Positions 25,496 to 34,152 of a DNA stretch of 64,000 nt are shown here, in pieces. Numbering within the stretch: position 1 is the first letter of the stretch; every line of letters begins with the position of its first letter. Position numbers and translations under genes: made by a program. This DNA comes from CAKSHP01 sp045636325. Its GTDB lineage: Bacteria > Bacillota > Clostridia > UBA1381 > UMGS1253. The notes beneath the pieces are model-generated. The model was not told the origin of the DNA. It saw only the letters and a list, made by a program, of their open reading frames with translations, and did no database searches. Location of the stretch: contig JAZTXH010000013.1 of assembly GCA_045636325.1 (NCBI GenBank), forward strand, positions 43,606 through 107,605. Direction: 5' to 3'.

Positions 25496-25524
25496 TTGAC
25501 ACTAACAAAAATATAGTGTATACT
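25496..25524 (+). promoter_or_regulatory. SigA promoter of the SCP2-like gene
   Basis: TTGACA (25496-25501), 17-base spacer, TATACT (25519-25524), about 69 bases before the start. Confidence 0.82.
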
Positions 25525-25592
25525 TTGTATAAAAGGCACAACAATATATTTTAAGAGTTCTTTTTAAAACTCTGACGAAAGGAAGCGATTAT

Positions 25593-26006
25593 ATGACATA
25601 TATGGAAAAATTTGAAGAGATAAGGGTAAAATTTAAAAATCTGAACAAATCTGCAACAAAAGAAGAATTTGCAATGCAGGTTACAATGACAGATGAAGAT
25701 TGCTCAGGCATTTTCTACATTGCCTATATAAACGGCAATTTCTCAGTTGAGCCCTATGATTATCACGACAACACTGTAAGTGTGGTGTGCCCCTCACAGG
25801 TGTTTATAGATATTTTAGAAGGCAAGCTTGACCCCGCAAAAGCAATTGAAGATAGACTTCTTTCCGTCTCCGGCAATTCAGACCAGGCAATTTCTTTGTC
25901 AAAAATGGTTAAAAAGCCACGTAAGTGCGCAAACAAAAAAAACACAGAAAAAACGCAAGAAAAAGCCCCCGCAAAAAAGGCTTGCAACAAGAAAACAAAA
26001 GCATAA
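25593..26006 (+). CDS. SCP2-like sterol-carrier domain protein
   Basis: A 137-residue protein. Residues 1-105 follow the SCP2 pattern: an N-terminal helix, strands such as GIFYIAYINGNFSVEPYD, then the helix-containing CPSQVFIDILEGKLDPAKAI (by Phe-x-x-Ile-x-x-Gly-Lys-Leu-Asp-Pro) and LLSVSGNSDQAISLSKM. The last 30 residues are a lysine-rich tail (KKNTEKTQEKAPAKKA). SCP2 folds bind lipids or other hydrophobic ligands; no partner is evident here. The ATG has GAAAGGAAG upstream. It is monocistronic with its own promoter and terminator. Confidence 0.7.
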   Translation: MTYMEKFEEIRVKFKNLNKSATKEEFAMQVTMTDEDCSGIFYIAYINGNFSVEPYDYHDNTVSVVCPSQVFIDILEGKLDPAKAIEDRLLSVSGNSDQAISLSKMVKKPRKCANKKNTEKTQEKAPAKKACNKKTKA

Positions 26007-26023
26007 TATAGAGATAAAAAATT

Positions 26024-26064
26024 AAGGCTACGGAATGATTTATTCACTTTCCGTAGCCTTTTTA
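26024..26064. terminator. Bidirectional terminator between the SCP2-like gene and transketolase
   Basis: AAGGCTACGGAA (26024-26035) pairs perfectly with TTCCGTAGCCTT (26049-26060), with T-rich ends on both strands. Confidence 0.9.
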
Positions 26065-26068
26065 CATA

Positions 26069-27016
26069 TTATATATTCTTTCTATTGATAACCTTCTTTG
26101 CCGCTTTTACAATATGCGGTGCACTCATTTCATAATGGTCTAAAAGCTCGTCGGGTTTACCTGAGCAACCAAACACATCCTTTGTGCCAATTATTTCAAC
26201 TGGTGTTGGCAACTGGGCACACAAACAGTCACATACTGCACTGCCAAGACCGCCAATAACATTATGCTCTTCAACACAAACAACTGCGCCTGTCTTTTTT
26301 GCAGATTCTATAACTAGCTCACGGTCTAAAGGTTTAATAGAAGCCATGTCAACCAAACGCACACTTATGCCTTCTGCCTCAAGAATTTCACAAGCCTTAA
26401 CAGTTTCATGCAAAAGAAGTCCTGCCGCAATGATTGTTACATCACTGCCGTCTTTCATAATTCTACCTTTACCGATTTCAAATTCACCATATGTATTTTC
26501 ATCAAATAATATAGGCATGGGAAGTCTGCAAAGTCTTAGATAGGCAGGCCCATGATAATTAAGAAGCGCACGAACAGCAGCAGCCGCTTCTGTTGCGTCA
26601 GCAGGAGAAAGAACGCACATTCCGGGTATTGCACGCATCAATGCCACATCTTCAAGACACTGATGGGTTGCACCATCTTCACCAACAGTTACACCCGCAT
26701 GAGTTCCGACAACTGTTACATCCAAATGAGGATATCCGATAGAGTTTCTTACCTGCTCAAAAGCTCTGCCTGTTGCAAACATAGCAAAGCTTGCCGCAAA
26801 CACTTTTTTGCCACAGCTTGCCATACCCGCTGCGGTTGACATCATATTTCCCTCTGCAATACCGCAGTTAAAATGACGCTCAGGGTATTTTGCCTTAAAT
26901 ATACCTGTCATGGTAGAGCCGCTAAGGTCCGCATCAAGAACAACAATATCTTTTCTTGCACCCTGCTTGGCAAGCTCCTCACCAAAAGCTTTTCTTGTTG
27001 CAATTTTATCAGCCAT
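26069..27016 (-). CDS. Transketolase, C-terminal subunit
   Basis: A 315-residue subunit holding the pyrimidine-binding and C-terminal domains of a split transketolase. CGIAEGNMMSTAAGMA carries the catalytic glutamate that activates thiamine diphosphate. GTHAGVTVGEDGATHQ holds active-site histidines. EEHNVIGGLGSAVCD is in the C-terminal domain. Together with the N subunit it transfers two-carbon units in the non-oxidative pentose phosphate pathway. Its start is one base after the stop of the N subunit, so the two are coupled. Confidence 0.93.
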   Translation of the reverse strand: MADKIATRKAFGEELAKQGARKDIVVLDADLSGSTMTGIFKAKYPERHFNCGIAEGNMMSTAAGMASCGKKVFAASFAMFATGRAFEQVRNSIGYPHLDVTVVGTHAGVTVGEDGATHQCLEDVALMRAIPGMCVLSPADATEAAAAVRALLNYHGPAYLRLCRLPMPILFDENTYGEFEIGKGRIMKDGSDVTIIAAGLLLHETVKACEILEAEGISVRLVDMASIKPLDRELVIESAKKTGAVVCVEEHNVIGGLGSAVCDCLCAQLPTPVEIIGTKDVFGCSGKPDELLDHYEMSAPHIVKAAKKVINRKNI

Positions 27017-27017
27017 T

Positions 27018-27863
27018 TTACTCTACCTCCAATTTCTTTAACTGCTCATCAAGCTCAGCCATTGCCAAAATGTATTCATCCTCTTTGGGTGCAACGCCAT
27101 GCCAGCCTGCTTTATTTTCCATAAATGAAACGCCCTTACCCTTAACTGTTTTACAAACAATACAGGTAGGTTTTCCTTTAACTGCTTTTGCTTCATCTAT
27201 TGCATCGGAAATAGCATTAAAATCATGGCCGTCAATTTCAATAACGTGCCAGCCAAATGCCGCATATTTTTCACCAATAGGCATCGGGTTCATAACCTTA
27301 TCTATCTCGCCATCAATCTGAAGACCATTATTATCAACAAAAAGAGTAAGATTGTCAAGCTTATAGTGTGCAGCAAGCATTGCAGCCTCCCATACCTGAC
27401 CTTCTTCAAGCTCACCATCACCGGTTGAAGTATACACTCTGTAAGACTTATTATCAAGCTTGCCCATAAGTGCCATACCATTTGCAGCAGAAACGCCCTG
27501 ACCTAATGAACCGGTAGACATATCCACTCCAGGAACAGATTTCATATCAGGATGCCCTTGAAGAAAATGACCGAGTTTACGAAGATTTTCCATTTCCTCC
27601 CCCTTAAAAAATCCTCTTTCTGCCAACACACCATAAAGTGCAGGTGCACAGTGACCTTTTGACAAAACAAATCTGTCACGATCTGGGTCTAAAGGATTCT
27701 TTGGATTCACATTCATTTTTTCAAAATACAGTGTCACCAAAATATCTGTAACAGAAAGCGAACCGCCCGGATGACCCGACTTTGCATTATACACACCGCA
27801 AACTGCGTGTTTACGCACCTTTGTCGCTGTTATGGATAGCTCCTTTACTCTTTTTGCATCCAT
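27018..27863 (-). CDS. Transketolase, N-terminal subunit
   Basis: A 281-residue subunit with the thiamine-diphosphate-binding domain. The motif GDGELEEGQVWEAAML plus VDNNGLQ is the GDG...N Mg-TPP site. SGHPGGSLSVTDIL and KGHCAPALY near the start carry substrate-phosphate and TPP histidines. A split transketolase is normal in many Clostridia. The ATG has GGAGGAATAATAA upstream. It lies 47 bases downstream of mrnC in a same-strand cluster. Confidence 0.93.
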   Translation of the reverse strand: MDAKRVKELSITATKVRKHAVCGVYNAKSGHPGGSLSVTDILVTLYFEKMNVNPKNPLDPDRDRFVLSKGHCAPALYGVLAERGFFKGEEMENLRKLGHFLQGHPDMKSVPGVDMSTGSLGQGVSAANGMALMGKLDNKSYRVYTSTGDGELEEGQVWEAAMLAAHYKLDNLTLFVDNNGLQIDGEIDKVMNPMPIGEKYAAFGWHVIEIDGHDFNAISDAIDEAKAVKGKPTCIVCKTVKGKGVSFMENKAGWHGVAPKEDEYILAMAELDEQLKKLEVE

Positions 27864-27910
27864 TTATTATTCCTCCTCAAATTCTGATTTTATCAGTTAT
27901 GTATTTATAT

Positions 27911-28309
27911 TTATTTTTTACTGTCACAAACCGCCTTATATGAAATGTCCATCAACTGATTTAACCTTTCGGTTTCATCTGCCAAATACAAATACCCCAT
28001 AAGCGCTTCAAAACCGGTTGCACATCTATACTGGGCAACATCTGCATTCTTCGGCACCGTTGGAGACTTTGCATTTCTTCCCCTTTTAAAAACCGACATT
28101 TCCTTTTCATTTAAAACTTCCATAAGCTTTTCGGCTGAGGTCGCTTGCCCCTTTGCACAAACAAAGCCGATAGCTTTTTTATGCACTTTGTGCGCAAGTT
28201 CGCTTTTATCTTCTATAAGCTTTGTTCTTATAAAAAGCTCATATACCGCATCGCCTACAAGAGCAAGTGTAAGCGGTGAATAAAGCGACGGATTTTCTTT
28301 TGTTTTCAT
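27911..28309 (-). CDS. mrnC: Mini-ribonuclease III
   Basis: A 132-residue RNase III catalytic domain without the dsRNA-binding domain. LALVGDAVYELFIR is the nuclease signature helix, with the metal-binding Asp in GDA. A second acidic cluster, ATGFEALMGYLYL, has the Glu. It matures 23S rRNA. It directly follows cysS by 16 bases, the standard Firmicutes cysS-mrnC order. Confidence 0.94.
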   Translation of the reverse strand: MKTKENPSLYSPLTLALVGDAVYELFIRTKLIEDKSELAHKVHKKAIGFVCAKGQATSAEKLMEVLNEKEMSVFKRGRNAKSPTVPKNADVAQYRCATGFEALMGYLYLADETERLNQLMDISYKAVCDSKK

Positions 28310-28325
28310 AAAACCAAAGCTCCTC

Positions 28326-29711
28326 TTATTTTCTGTGCCACTTAACGCCCTCTCTTGTATCTTCCAAAATAATATCCATGCTTAAAAGCTTGTCACGTAT
28401 TTCATCAGCCAAAGCAAAATTCTTTGCTTTTCTTGCCTCAGTTCTCTGGCGTATAAGTTCTTCAACTTCTTCGTCAAGGTTTGTTTCCCTTTTCTTTGTC
28501 AAGATACCCAAAACTGCACCAAGCCCGCAAAGAGTATCATATGCTTCTTTCAGCTCCTCTTTATCTGCACCGTCCTGCGTTTTAACATTTATATCCTTAA
28601 CCATATCAAAAATTGCACCGATAGCTCCTGCAGTGTTAATATCATCATCCATTGCATTAACAAAAGCTTCTACTCCTGCCTGCAAATCTGCTTTTAAGCC
28701 TTTCTTTCCACAGTCCGCACTGTTTTCAATAAGGTATAAAAGATTATCCCGACAAGTATAAAGTCTTTCAAGGCCCGCCTTTGCCTGGCAAAGCAAATCA
28801 TCAGAAAAATTAATGGGGCTTCTGTAATGTGATGAAAGCATAAAGAATCTTATAACCTCATAGTCAAACTCTTTAACAATATCACGCACTGTAAAGAAAT
28901 TACCCTTTGATTTACTCATTTTCTCGTTATTTACATTAATAAAGCCATTATGTACCCAGTAGTTTGCAAACGGCTGACCGTTAGCAGCTTCGCTTTGTGC
29001 TATTTCATTTTCATGATGCGGGAAAATCAAATCCTGACCGCCTGCATGAATATCAATGGTTTTTCCTAGATATTTCATAGCCATGGCAGAACATTCAATA
29101 TGCCAACCCGGTCTTCCCATTCCCCATGGACTTTCCCACGCAGGCTCGCCCGGCTTCTGTGTTTTCCAGAGTGCAAAATCCATAGGGTCTCTTTTTCTTT
29201 CATCAACACTTATTCTTGCACCGGACTCCAAATCCTCCAAAGGCTGATGACTGAGTTTTCCGTATTCTGAAAAAGATTTTGTTGAATAATAAACATCCCC
29301 ATCTACTGCATAGGCATGCCCTTTTTCAATTAAGATGCTTACAAGATCAATAATTGCATCAATATTTTCAGTTGCCTTAGGATGCACTGTAGCCTCTTTA
29401 ATGCCAAGACCTTTTGCATCTGTAAAATACTCCGCTATGAAACGGTCTGCCAAATCTTTAACAGTAATACCTTCTTCATTTGCACGCTTTATCATTTTAT
29501 CGTCAATATCGGTAAAATTCTGAACAAATTCAACTTTGTAGCCCCGATACTCCAAATATCTGCGGAAAGTATCAAACACTATAAACGGTCTTGCATTTCC
29601 CAGATGAAAAAAATTGTAAACTGTAGGACCGCAGGCATACATTTTAACAACACCCGGCTCTATAGTTTTAAATTCTTCTTTCTGTCTGGTCATAGAGTTA
29701 AAAAGCTTCAT
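28326..29711 (-). CDS. cysS: Cysteinyl-tRNA synthetase
   Basis: A 461-residue class I aminoacyl-tRNA synthetase. The HIGH motif appears as FFHLGNARPF, after the zinc cysteine in YACGPTVYN. Further zinc ligands lie in WHIECSAM and HHENE. The KMSKS loop is KMSKSKGN. It charges tRNA-Cys. The ATG has GGGAGGAAG upstream. It follows cysE by 32 bases, so cysteine synthesis and charging share a transcript. No T-box specifier-terminator leader is present. Confidence 0.97.
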   Translation of the reverse strand: MKLFNSMTRQKEEFKTIEPGVVKMYACGPTVYNFFHLGNARPFIVFDTFRRYLEYRGYKVEFVQNFTDIDDKMIKRANEEGITVKDLADRFIAEYFTDAKGLGIKEATVHPKATENIDAIIDLVSILIEKGHAYAVDGDVYYSTKSFSEYGKLSHQPLEDLESGARISVDERKRDPMDFALWKTQKPGEPAWESPWGMGRPGWHIECSAMAMKYLGKTIDIHAGGQDLIFPHHENEIAQSEAANGQPFANYWVHNGFINVNNEKMSKSKGNFFTVRDIVKEFDYEVIRFFMLSSHYRSPINFSDDLLCQAKAGLERLYTCRDNLLYLIENSADCGKKGLKADLQAGVEAFVNAMDDDINTAGAIGAIFDMVKDINVKTQDGADKEELKEAYDTLCGLGAVLGILTKKRETNLDEEVEELIRQRTEARKAKNFALADEIRDKLLSMDIILEDTREGVKWHRK

Positions 29712-29743
29712 AGTCGCTTCCTCCCATATATAAAGATATAAAG

Positions 29744-30376
29744 TTAATTTTTTTCTTCAAGCTTTTTTTCAAGCTTTTCAATACGTGCAAGAAGTCTGCA
29801 CATTTCCATGCTTACGGGGTCAGGAATATGAATCTGGTCAAGGTCCGACTTAACCTTTACATTATTTCTCTTAACCAGTCTACCCGGCACACCCACGCAG
29901 GTTGAATTTTCCTCAACCTCTGATAAAACAACCGCGTTGGCTGCAATCTTTGCATTATCGCCAACTTTGAAGGGCCCAAGCACCTTTGCCCCGGCACCAA
30001 CCATGACATTGTTTCCAAGGGTCGGATGTCTCTTTCCCGTATCTTTACCCGTGCCTCCCAGGGTAACTCCCTGATATATGGTACAATTATCACCAATTTG
30101 AGCAGTTTCACCTATAACAACACCAGTACCATGATCAATAAAAAGACCTCTTCCTATGGTTGCCCCGGGATGAATTTCAACACCTGTAAAAAACTTTGTG
30201 CTTTGAGAAATCATTCTTGCAATAAATTTCATATTCTTTTTATAAAACCAGTGTGCAACACGATAATTCATAACCGCATGCAAGCCGGGATACAACAAAA
30301 AAACTTCAGCGCCGTTTCTTGCGGCAGGGTCCCGTTCAAGTATTGATTTTATATCATATCTCAAATTTTTAAACAT
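29744..30376 (-). CDS. cysE: Serine O-acetyltransferase
   Basis: A 210-residue enzyme that makes O-acetylserine for cysteine synthesis. The N-terminal helix region is short (about 60 residues, e.g. ILERDPAARNGAEVFLLYPG). The rest is a left-handed hexapeptide-repeat helix: GATIGRGLFIDHGTGVVIGE, read by DHGTG with the catalytic His, then GVTLGGTGKDTGKRHP. The frame opens at 30412. The ATG at 30376 follows GGAGTCAGGA and lies 13 bases after the upstream stop. It is followed by cysS. Confidence 0.95.
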   Translation of the reverse strand: MFKNLRYDIKSILERDPAARNGAEVFLLYPGLHAVMNYRVAHWFYKKNMKFIARMISQSTKFFTGVEIHPGATIGRGLFIDHGTGVVIGETAQIGDNCTIYQGVTLGGTGKDTGKRHPTLGNNVMVGAGAKVLGPFKVGDNAKIAANAVVLSEVEENSTCVGVPGRLVKRNNVKVKSDLDQIHIPDPVSMEMCRLLARIEKLEKKLEEKN

Positions 30377-30389
30377 AATCCTGACTCCG

Positions 30390-31625
30390 CTAATTATCTT
30401 TTTTATTTTCATCCTGCGAAAGCTCTTTAACTCCTGCAGTCCTTTTTAATTTATATTTTTCTCTTGCCTTGTTTTTTACCTTAAGACGGTCGTGAACATC
30501 TTTTTTTAAAAGAGTATATAAAACAGATGCTGCAGGTACTGCTATAAGCATTCCAAACATTCCGCCTACGCTGCCGCCAATTAAAACTGATAGCAAAACC
30601 CATATGCCCGGAAGACCCACGCTTTCTCCTATAACCTTAGGATATATTATATTAGATTCTACCTGCTGTATAACAATTGCCATTAAAACAAACCAAAGTG
30701 CCTGATTTACTCCACCTGCCATAAGCACAATCAAAACCGACGGAACAGTTGTTATAAGAGGACCGATAACCGGAATTATCCCGCCTATTGCCATAAGCAC
30801 TGCAATTAATGCCGGGTACGGCATACCTGTAAAGCTTGTGAAGGCAAAATAAAGCGTTCCCAAAATAACAGTTTCCATAAACTGACCAACTGTAAACTTA
30901 GTAAATGTAAGCTTTGATACCTTTGCAAAATAACGCATCTTTATAACAGTTTTTCTTTTAAGATACGCTCGCATAAGCATTCTTACATTCCTTAAAAGCT
31001 TTTCTTTGCCAAGCAGCAGGTACAATGCAAATATCAAACTCATAACAAAGTTAAATACTGCATTTGTAACACCAATTGTAATGTTTATTATATCAGGTGA
31101 AATTCTTGCAAGGGCACCGCCGATTTTTTCAGCAATTTTTACCCATTCAATATTGGAAAAGGCATCAAATAGAAATCCCTCCGGTGAAAAATGTGAAAAA
31201 AAGCTTTGCGAAACCTTTTGAAAATGCTCTGCATATTTCGGTAGGTTTGAGGAAAACTCAACCACACTTTTATATATCTCACTGTAAATGAATGATCCTA
31301 ATATCGCTATCACAAAATATATAATTGCAATGCTTATCAAAAGGCTCGCCGGACGTTTTACTTTATTCCACACACGGTTGTTCTTTTTTTCAAAAAAGGC
31401 AAAAAATTTCTTTTCAAAAAAAGTCATAGGTATGTTTATAAGAAAAGCAAAAATAAAGCCGGTTGTAAAAGGCGATATAACTGCCATAAATTTTGCCAGC
31501 GTGCTAAAGGTTGACGGCAAATTCGTAAGTAAAACAACAATTGCCACAATGTAGGCAATCAAAAACAGAAAGCCGCCTCCGGATATTTTAATTTCGCTTT
31601 TAAGATTTTCTTTAAAACCCTTCAC
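30390..31625 (-). CDS. AI-2E family (PerM-like) membrane transporter
   Basis: A 411-residue inner-membrane protein with about eight helices. A pair lies at the N-terminus, an extracytoplasmic segment at about 100-190, and a conserved C-terminal block with PYPALIAVLMAIGGIIPVIG and VIGESVGLPGIWVLLSVLIGG, typical of AI-2E/PF01594 proteins. The name comes from autoinducer export claims, but members include sodium-proton antiporters; the substrate is unknown. The frame opens at 31676. The GTG at 31625, after AGAAGGAGG, is the best start. It heads the cysE-cysS-mrnC-transketolase cluster. Confidence 0.85.
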   Translation of the reverse strand: MKGFKENLKSEIKISGGGFLFLIAYIVAIVVLLTNLPSTFSTLAKFMAVISPFTTGFIFAFLINIPMTFFEKKFFAFFEKKNNRVWNKVKRPASLLISIAIIYFVIAILGSFIYSEIYKSVVEFSSNLPKYAEHFQKVSQSFFSHFSPEGFLFDAFSNIEWVKIAEKIGGALARISPDIINITIGVTNAVFNFVMSLIFALYLLLGKEKLLRNVRMLMRAYLKRKTVIKMRYFAKVSKLTFTKFTVGQFMETVILGTLYFAFTSFTGMPYPALIAVLMAIGGIIPVIGPLITTVPSVLIVLMAGGVNQALWFVLMAIVIQQVESNIIYPKVIGESVGLPGIWVLLSVLIGGSVGGMFGMLIAVPAASVLYTLLKKDVHDRLKVKNKAREKYKLKRTAGVKELSQDENKKDN

Positions 31626-31910
31626 TGCCTGCCTCCTTCTCATTTTAAAATCAGACACAAATATCAATAATACCATTATACCCTAAAACTACCCTGATGT
31701 CTACCTTTTTTTAAAAATGAAACATATTTTTTAGAAAGTTTTTTTTGCACATAGCAAAAAGTTTTTTCATGATTTACATTAAAAATATCTTATGCTAATA
31801 TTATTTTATAATTTATGCTTAAAATTATCAGGCAAATTAAAATATATTCTTTACGCCGGAGGATTACACCCCTTGCTACAGACAAGGTTAATGAAAGAGG
31901 AATAATTGTT

Positions 31911-31973
31911 ATGAGCAGCAATGAAATATATGCTCGCTCAGTTGAAGTGGGCGCTATTACATATATATTGTAA
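31911..31973 (+). CDS. Possible 20-residue peptide resembling the SpoIIID N-terminus
   Basis: ATG 31911 to TAA 31971-31973 encodes MSSNEIYARSVEVGAITYIL. AAAGAGG lies about 10 bases upstream. NEIYARSVEVG is similar in pattern to the first helix of SpoIIID-family regulators as I remember them, but the helix-turn-helix part is absent and neither other frame restores it. It may be a decayed 5' fragment, a short leader peptide before argC, or chance. Confidence 0.3.
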   Translation: MSSNEIYARSVEVGAITYIL

Positions 31974-32010
31974 GCATTCTATATATCAAGAGAATTGAAA
32001 AAACAAAAGA

Positions 32011-32066
32011 AATAACTTAACAACTGCATTTATATGCAATTTGCAACAAAGTAAGTTATTATTTTT
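32011..32066 (+). terminator. Terminator-like hairpin before argC
   Basis: AATAACTTA (32011-32019) pairs with TAAGTTATT (32052-32060), followed by ATTTTTTC. An inner repeat TGCATTTATATGCA sits in the loop and coincides with an ArgR-like palindrome. Confidence 0.5.
32024..32039 (+). promoter_or_regulatory. Upstream ArgR-like palindrome
   Basis: CTGCAT-TTAT-ATGCAA, matching the argC promoter palindrome in 11 of 12 arm bases and starting 66 bases upstream of it. Confidence 0.5.
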
Positions 32067-32089
32067 TCAAGCTTTATGAAAATTTTCTC

Positions 32090-32118
32090 TTGCATTTTTA
32101 TGCAAAAAGACGTATAAT
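32090..32118 (+). promoter_or_regulatory. argC promoter with a perfect ArgR-like operator
   Basis: TTGCAT (32090-32095), 17-base spacer, TATAAT (32113-32118). Positions 32090-32105 are a perfect palindrome TTGCAT-TTTT-ATGCAA whose left arm is the -35 itself. Repressor binding would block the polymerase directly. Confidence 0.7.
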
Positions 32119-32164
32119 TATAAACACGCTTCAATTTATACATTTCAAGAAGGGATATGATATT

Positions 32165-33202
32165 ATGATAAAAGCAGCAGTTTTAGGCGCTACCGGATAT
32201 GCAGGGATTGAGCTTGTAAGGCAGCTTTCAAACCATCCGGAGGTGAAAATAGAGATTTTGGTTTCTCATAGCTTCGTCGGCAAAAAAATAAGCGAAATTT
32301 ACCCTAACTTCAAAGGGGTTTTGGATATGTGTTGTGAAGACCTTGACGTACAGAAAGTAATTGATACTTGTGATGTTGTGTTTACTGCTCTTCCCCATGG
32401 TGCCTCAAAAGAGGTTATCCCCGAACTTTGCAAAGGCGACATAAAAGTTATCGACCTAAGCGGTGACTTCCGCTATGATGACCCTAAGGTTTATGAGCAG
32501 TGGTATGGCGAGCTGCACAGCTCACCCGAGCTTTTAAAAGAGTCTGTATATGGTCTGCCTGAGCTTCACCGCGAAAAAATCAGCAAAACAAAGCTCGTTG
32601 GTAATCCAGGATGTTATACAACCTGTTCAATCCTTGGTCTTGCACCATTGGTAAAAGAAAGTCTCATTAAACTTGACAATATTATTATTGATGCAAAATC
32701 AGGCGTTACCGGCGCAGGAAGAAAAGAAACTCTAGATTTAAGCTTTTGTGAATGTACTGAAAACATGAAAGCATATAACATTGCAAAGCATCGTCATACC
32801 TCAGAAATTGAGCAAGAACTTTCAAATCTTGCAGGCGAGCAGATTATGCTTTCATTTACACCTCATTTAGTTCCTTTAAAAAGAGGAATATTCGCTACAA
32901 TGTATGCAAATCTGAAAGATAAAAAGACAACAAGTGAGCTTATAGAACTTTACAAAGATTTTTATAAAGACGAATATTTTGTAAGAGTTTATGACAAGGG
33001 CCTTCCTGAAACAAACCATGTTGCAGGTTCAAACTTTGTTGACATTGGTCTTGTGGTAGATGAAAGGCTAAACAGAGTTGTGGTATGCGCCACCATAGAC
33101 AATATTGGCAAAGGCGCAGCAAGTCAGGCAATTCAGAATATGAATATTCTTTTTGCTCTTGATGAAAAATGCGGCATTGCAAACGCAGCATTTTATCTGT
33201 AA
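32165..33202 (+). CDS. argC: N-acetyl-gamma-glutamyl-phosphate reductase
   Basis: A 345-residue NADP-dependent reductase making N-acetylglutamate semialdehyde. It begins MIKAAVLGATGYAGIELVRQ with the dinucleotide-binding GATGYAG. The active-site cysteine lies in VGNPGCYTT, with conserved KSGVTGAGR and TPHLVPLKRGI following. The frame opens at 32090, inside the promoter. The ATG at 32165 has AAGAAGGG upstream and gives the family length. It is followed by argB, with the ribosome-binding site of argB 8 bases after the argC stop. argJ is missing from this locus. Confidence 0.96.
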   Translation: MIKAAVLGATGYAGIELVRQLSNHPEVKIEILVSHSFVGKKISEIYPNFKGVLDMCCEDLDVQKVIDTCDVVFTALPHGASKEVIPELCKGDIKVIDLSGDFRYDDPKVYEQWYGELHSSPELLKESVYGLPELHREKISKTKLVGNPGCYTTCSILGLAPLVKESLIKLDNIIIDAKSGVTGAGRKETLDLSFCECTENMKAYNIAKHRHTSEIEQELSNLAGEQIMLSFTPHLVPLKRGIFATMYANLKDKKTTSELIELYKDFYKDEYFVRVYDKGLPETNHVAGSNFVDIGLVVDERLNRVVVCATIDNIGKGAASQAIQNMNILFALDEKCGIANAAFYL

Positions 33203-33224
33203 TTTTGATGCGGAGGTTTTAAAA

Positions 33225-34094
33225 ATGGATACAGAAAAACTTATAAGAAAAGCGCAAACCCTTATTCAGGCTCTTCCATATATGCAGCAATTTCACGGCA
33301 AAACCATCGTTATAAAATACGGCGGCAATGCAATGATTAATGAGGAAATCAAAAACTCTGTAATGGAGGATATCACACTTTTGAAATTTATAGGTCTAAA
33401 GCCCGTTGTTGTTCATGGTGGCGGTCCTGATATTTCATCAGAGCTTAAGGCTCACGGGGTTGAAAGCAAATTTATAAACGGTCTTCGCGTAACAGACGAG
33501 CAGACTGTTAATATTGCAAGAATGGTGCTTGTTGGCAAAACAAACAAAGAAATTGTTGCCGGTCTTAATCAGAAAGGCGGCAAAGCTGTTGGTATCTGCG
33601 GTATTGACGGTGGCCTTCTGCAGTGTAAAAAGCTTTACGCAGATGTTGATGGTAAAAAAACTGATATCGGATATGTTGGTAATGTTATAAAAGTAAATCC
33701 TGACCTTATTAACCTTATCACAAGTGATGAATACATTCCCGTTATCGCACCTATCGGAACAGACGAAAACGGTCAGTCATACAATGTAAATGCCGACACT
33801 GTAGCAGGCGTTATCGCAAGCGCACTAAATGCAGAAAAACTTATGCTTTTAACAGACATAAACGGCGTCCACGACAAAGAAGACAACGTTATTGCTGAAA
33901 TGAGTTGCGAGGATATTGATTCATATATTAAAGACGGTACAATTTCAGGCGGAATGATTCCTAAAGTATTAGGCTGCAAAGAAGCAATTGATGCCGGCGT
34001 TGAAAGAGTACATATCGTTGACGGAAGAGTTCCCCACTGTATTTTGCTTGAAATTTTCACAAATGACGGAATTGGAACAATGATTACAAAATAG
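33225..34094 (+). CDS. argB: Acetylglutamate kinase
   Basis: A 289-residue amino-acid kinase catalysing the second step of arginine synthesis. KYGGNAM near residue 26 and VVHGGGPDI near residue 60 are the phosphate and substrate loops. NVNADTVAGVIASAL and LTDINGVHDKE follow, and SGGMIPKV binds nucleotide and phosphate. The protein starts with an additional helix (LIRKAQTLIQALPYMQQF), the N-terminal extension of arginine-inhibited hexameric forms. The true start is the ATG at 33225 after CGGAGG. It ends at a strong terminator. Confidence 0.96.
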   Translation: MDTEKLIRKAQTLIQALPYMQQFHGKTIVIKYGGNAMINEEIKNSVMEDITLLKFIGLKPVVVHGGGPDISSELKAHGVESKFINGLRVTDEQTVNIARMVLVGKTNKEIVAGLNQKGGKAVGICGIDGGLLQCKKLYADVDGKKTDIGYVGNVIKVNPDLINLITSDEYIPVIAPIGTDENGQSYNVNADTVAGVIASALNAEKLMLLTDINGVHDKEDNVIAEMSCEDIDSYIKDGTISGGMIPKVLGCKEAIDAGVERVHIVDGRVPHCILLEIFTNDGIGTMITK

Positions 34095-34107
34095 AATATT
34101 GTATTAA

Positions 34108-34152
34108 TAAAAAAGCAAGTGAAATCTTTTATAAAGTTCACTTGCTTTTTTA
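34108..34152. terminator. Bidirectional terminator between argB and rnmV
   Basis: AAAAAGCAAGTGAA pairs with TTCACTTGCTTTTT around a 13-base loop, with A and T runs on both sides. Its right end overlaps the rnmV stop codon. Confidence 0.9.

Larger units (their letters stand above)
31626..32089. other. Intergenic region between the AI-2E gene and argC
   Basis: About 460 bases holding a 20-codon ORF (31911-31973), a small hairpin CCTTG-CTACAGA-CAAGG (31871-31887) just before it, a terminator-like repeat (32011-32066) and an ArgR-like palindrome (32024-32039). The part 31680-31850 is AT-rich with nothing recognised. Confidence 0.55.

Noticed and set aside
29712..31625. T-box riboswitch ahead of cysE or cysS
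   Set aside because: No AGGGTGG-type T-box sequence or specifier stem is visible in any leader of this window, including those of cysS, hisZ, argD and argC.
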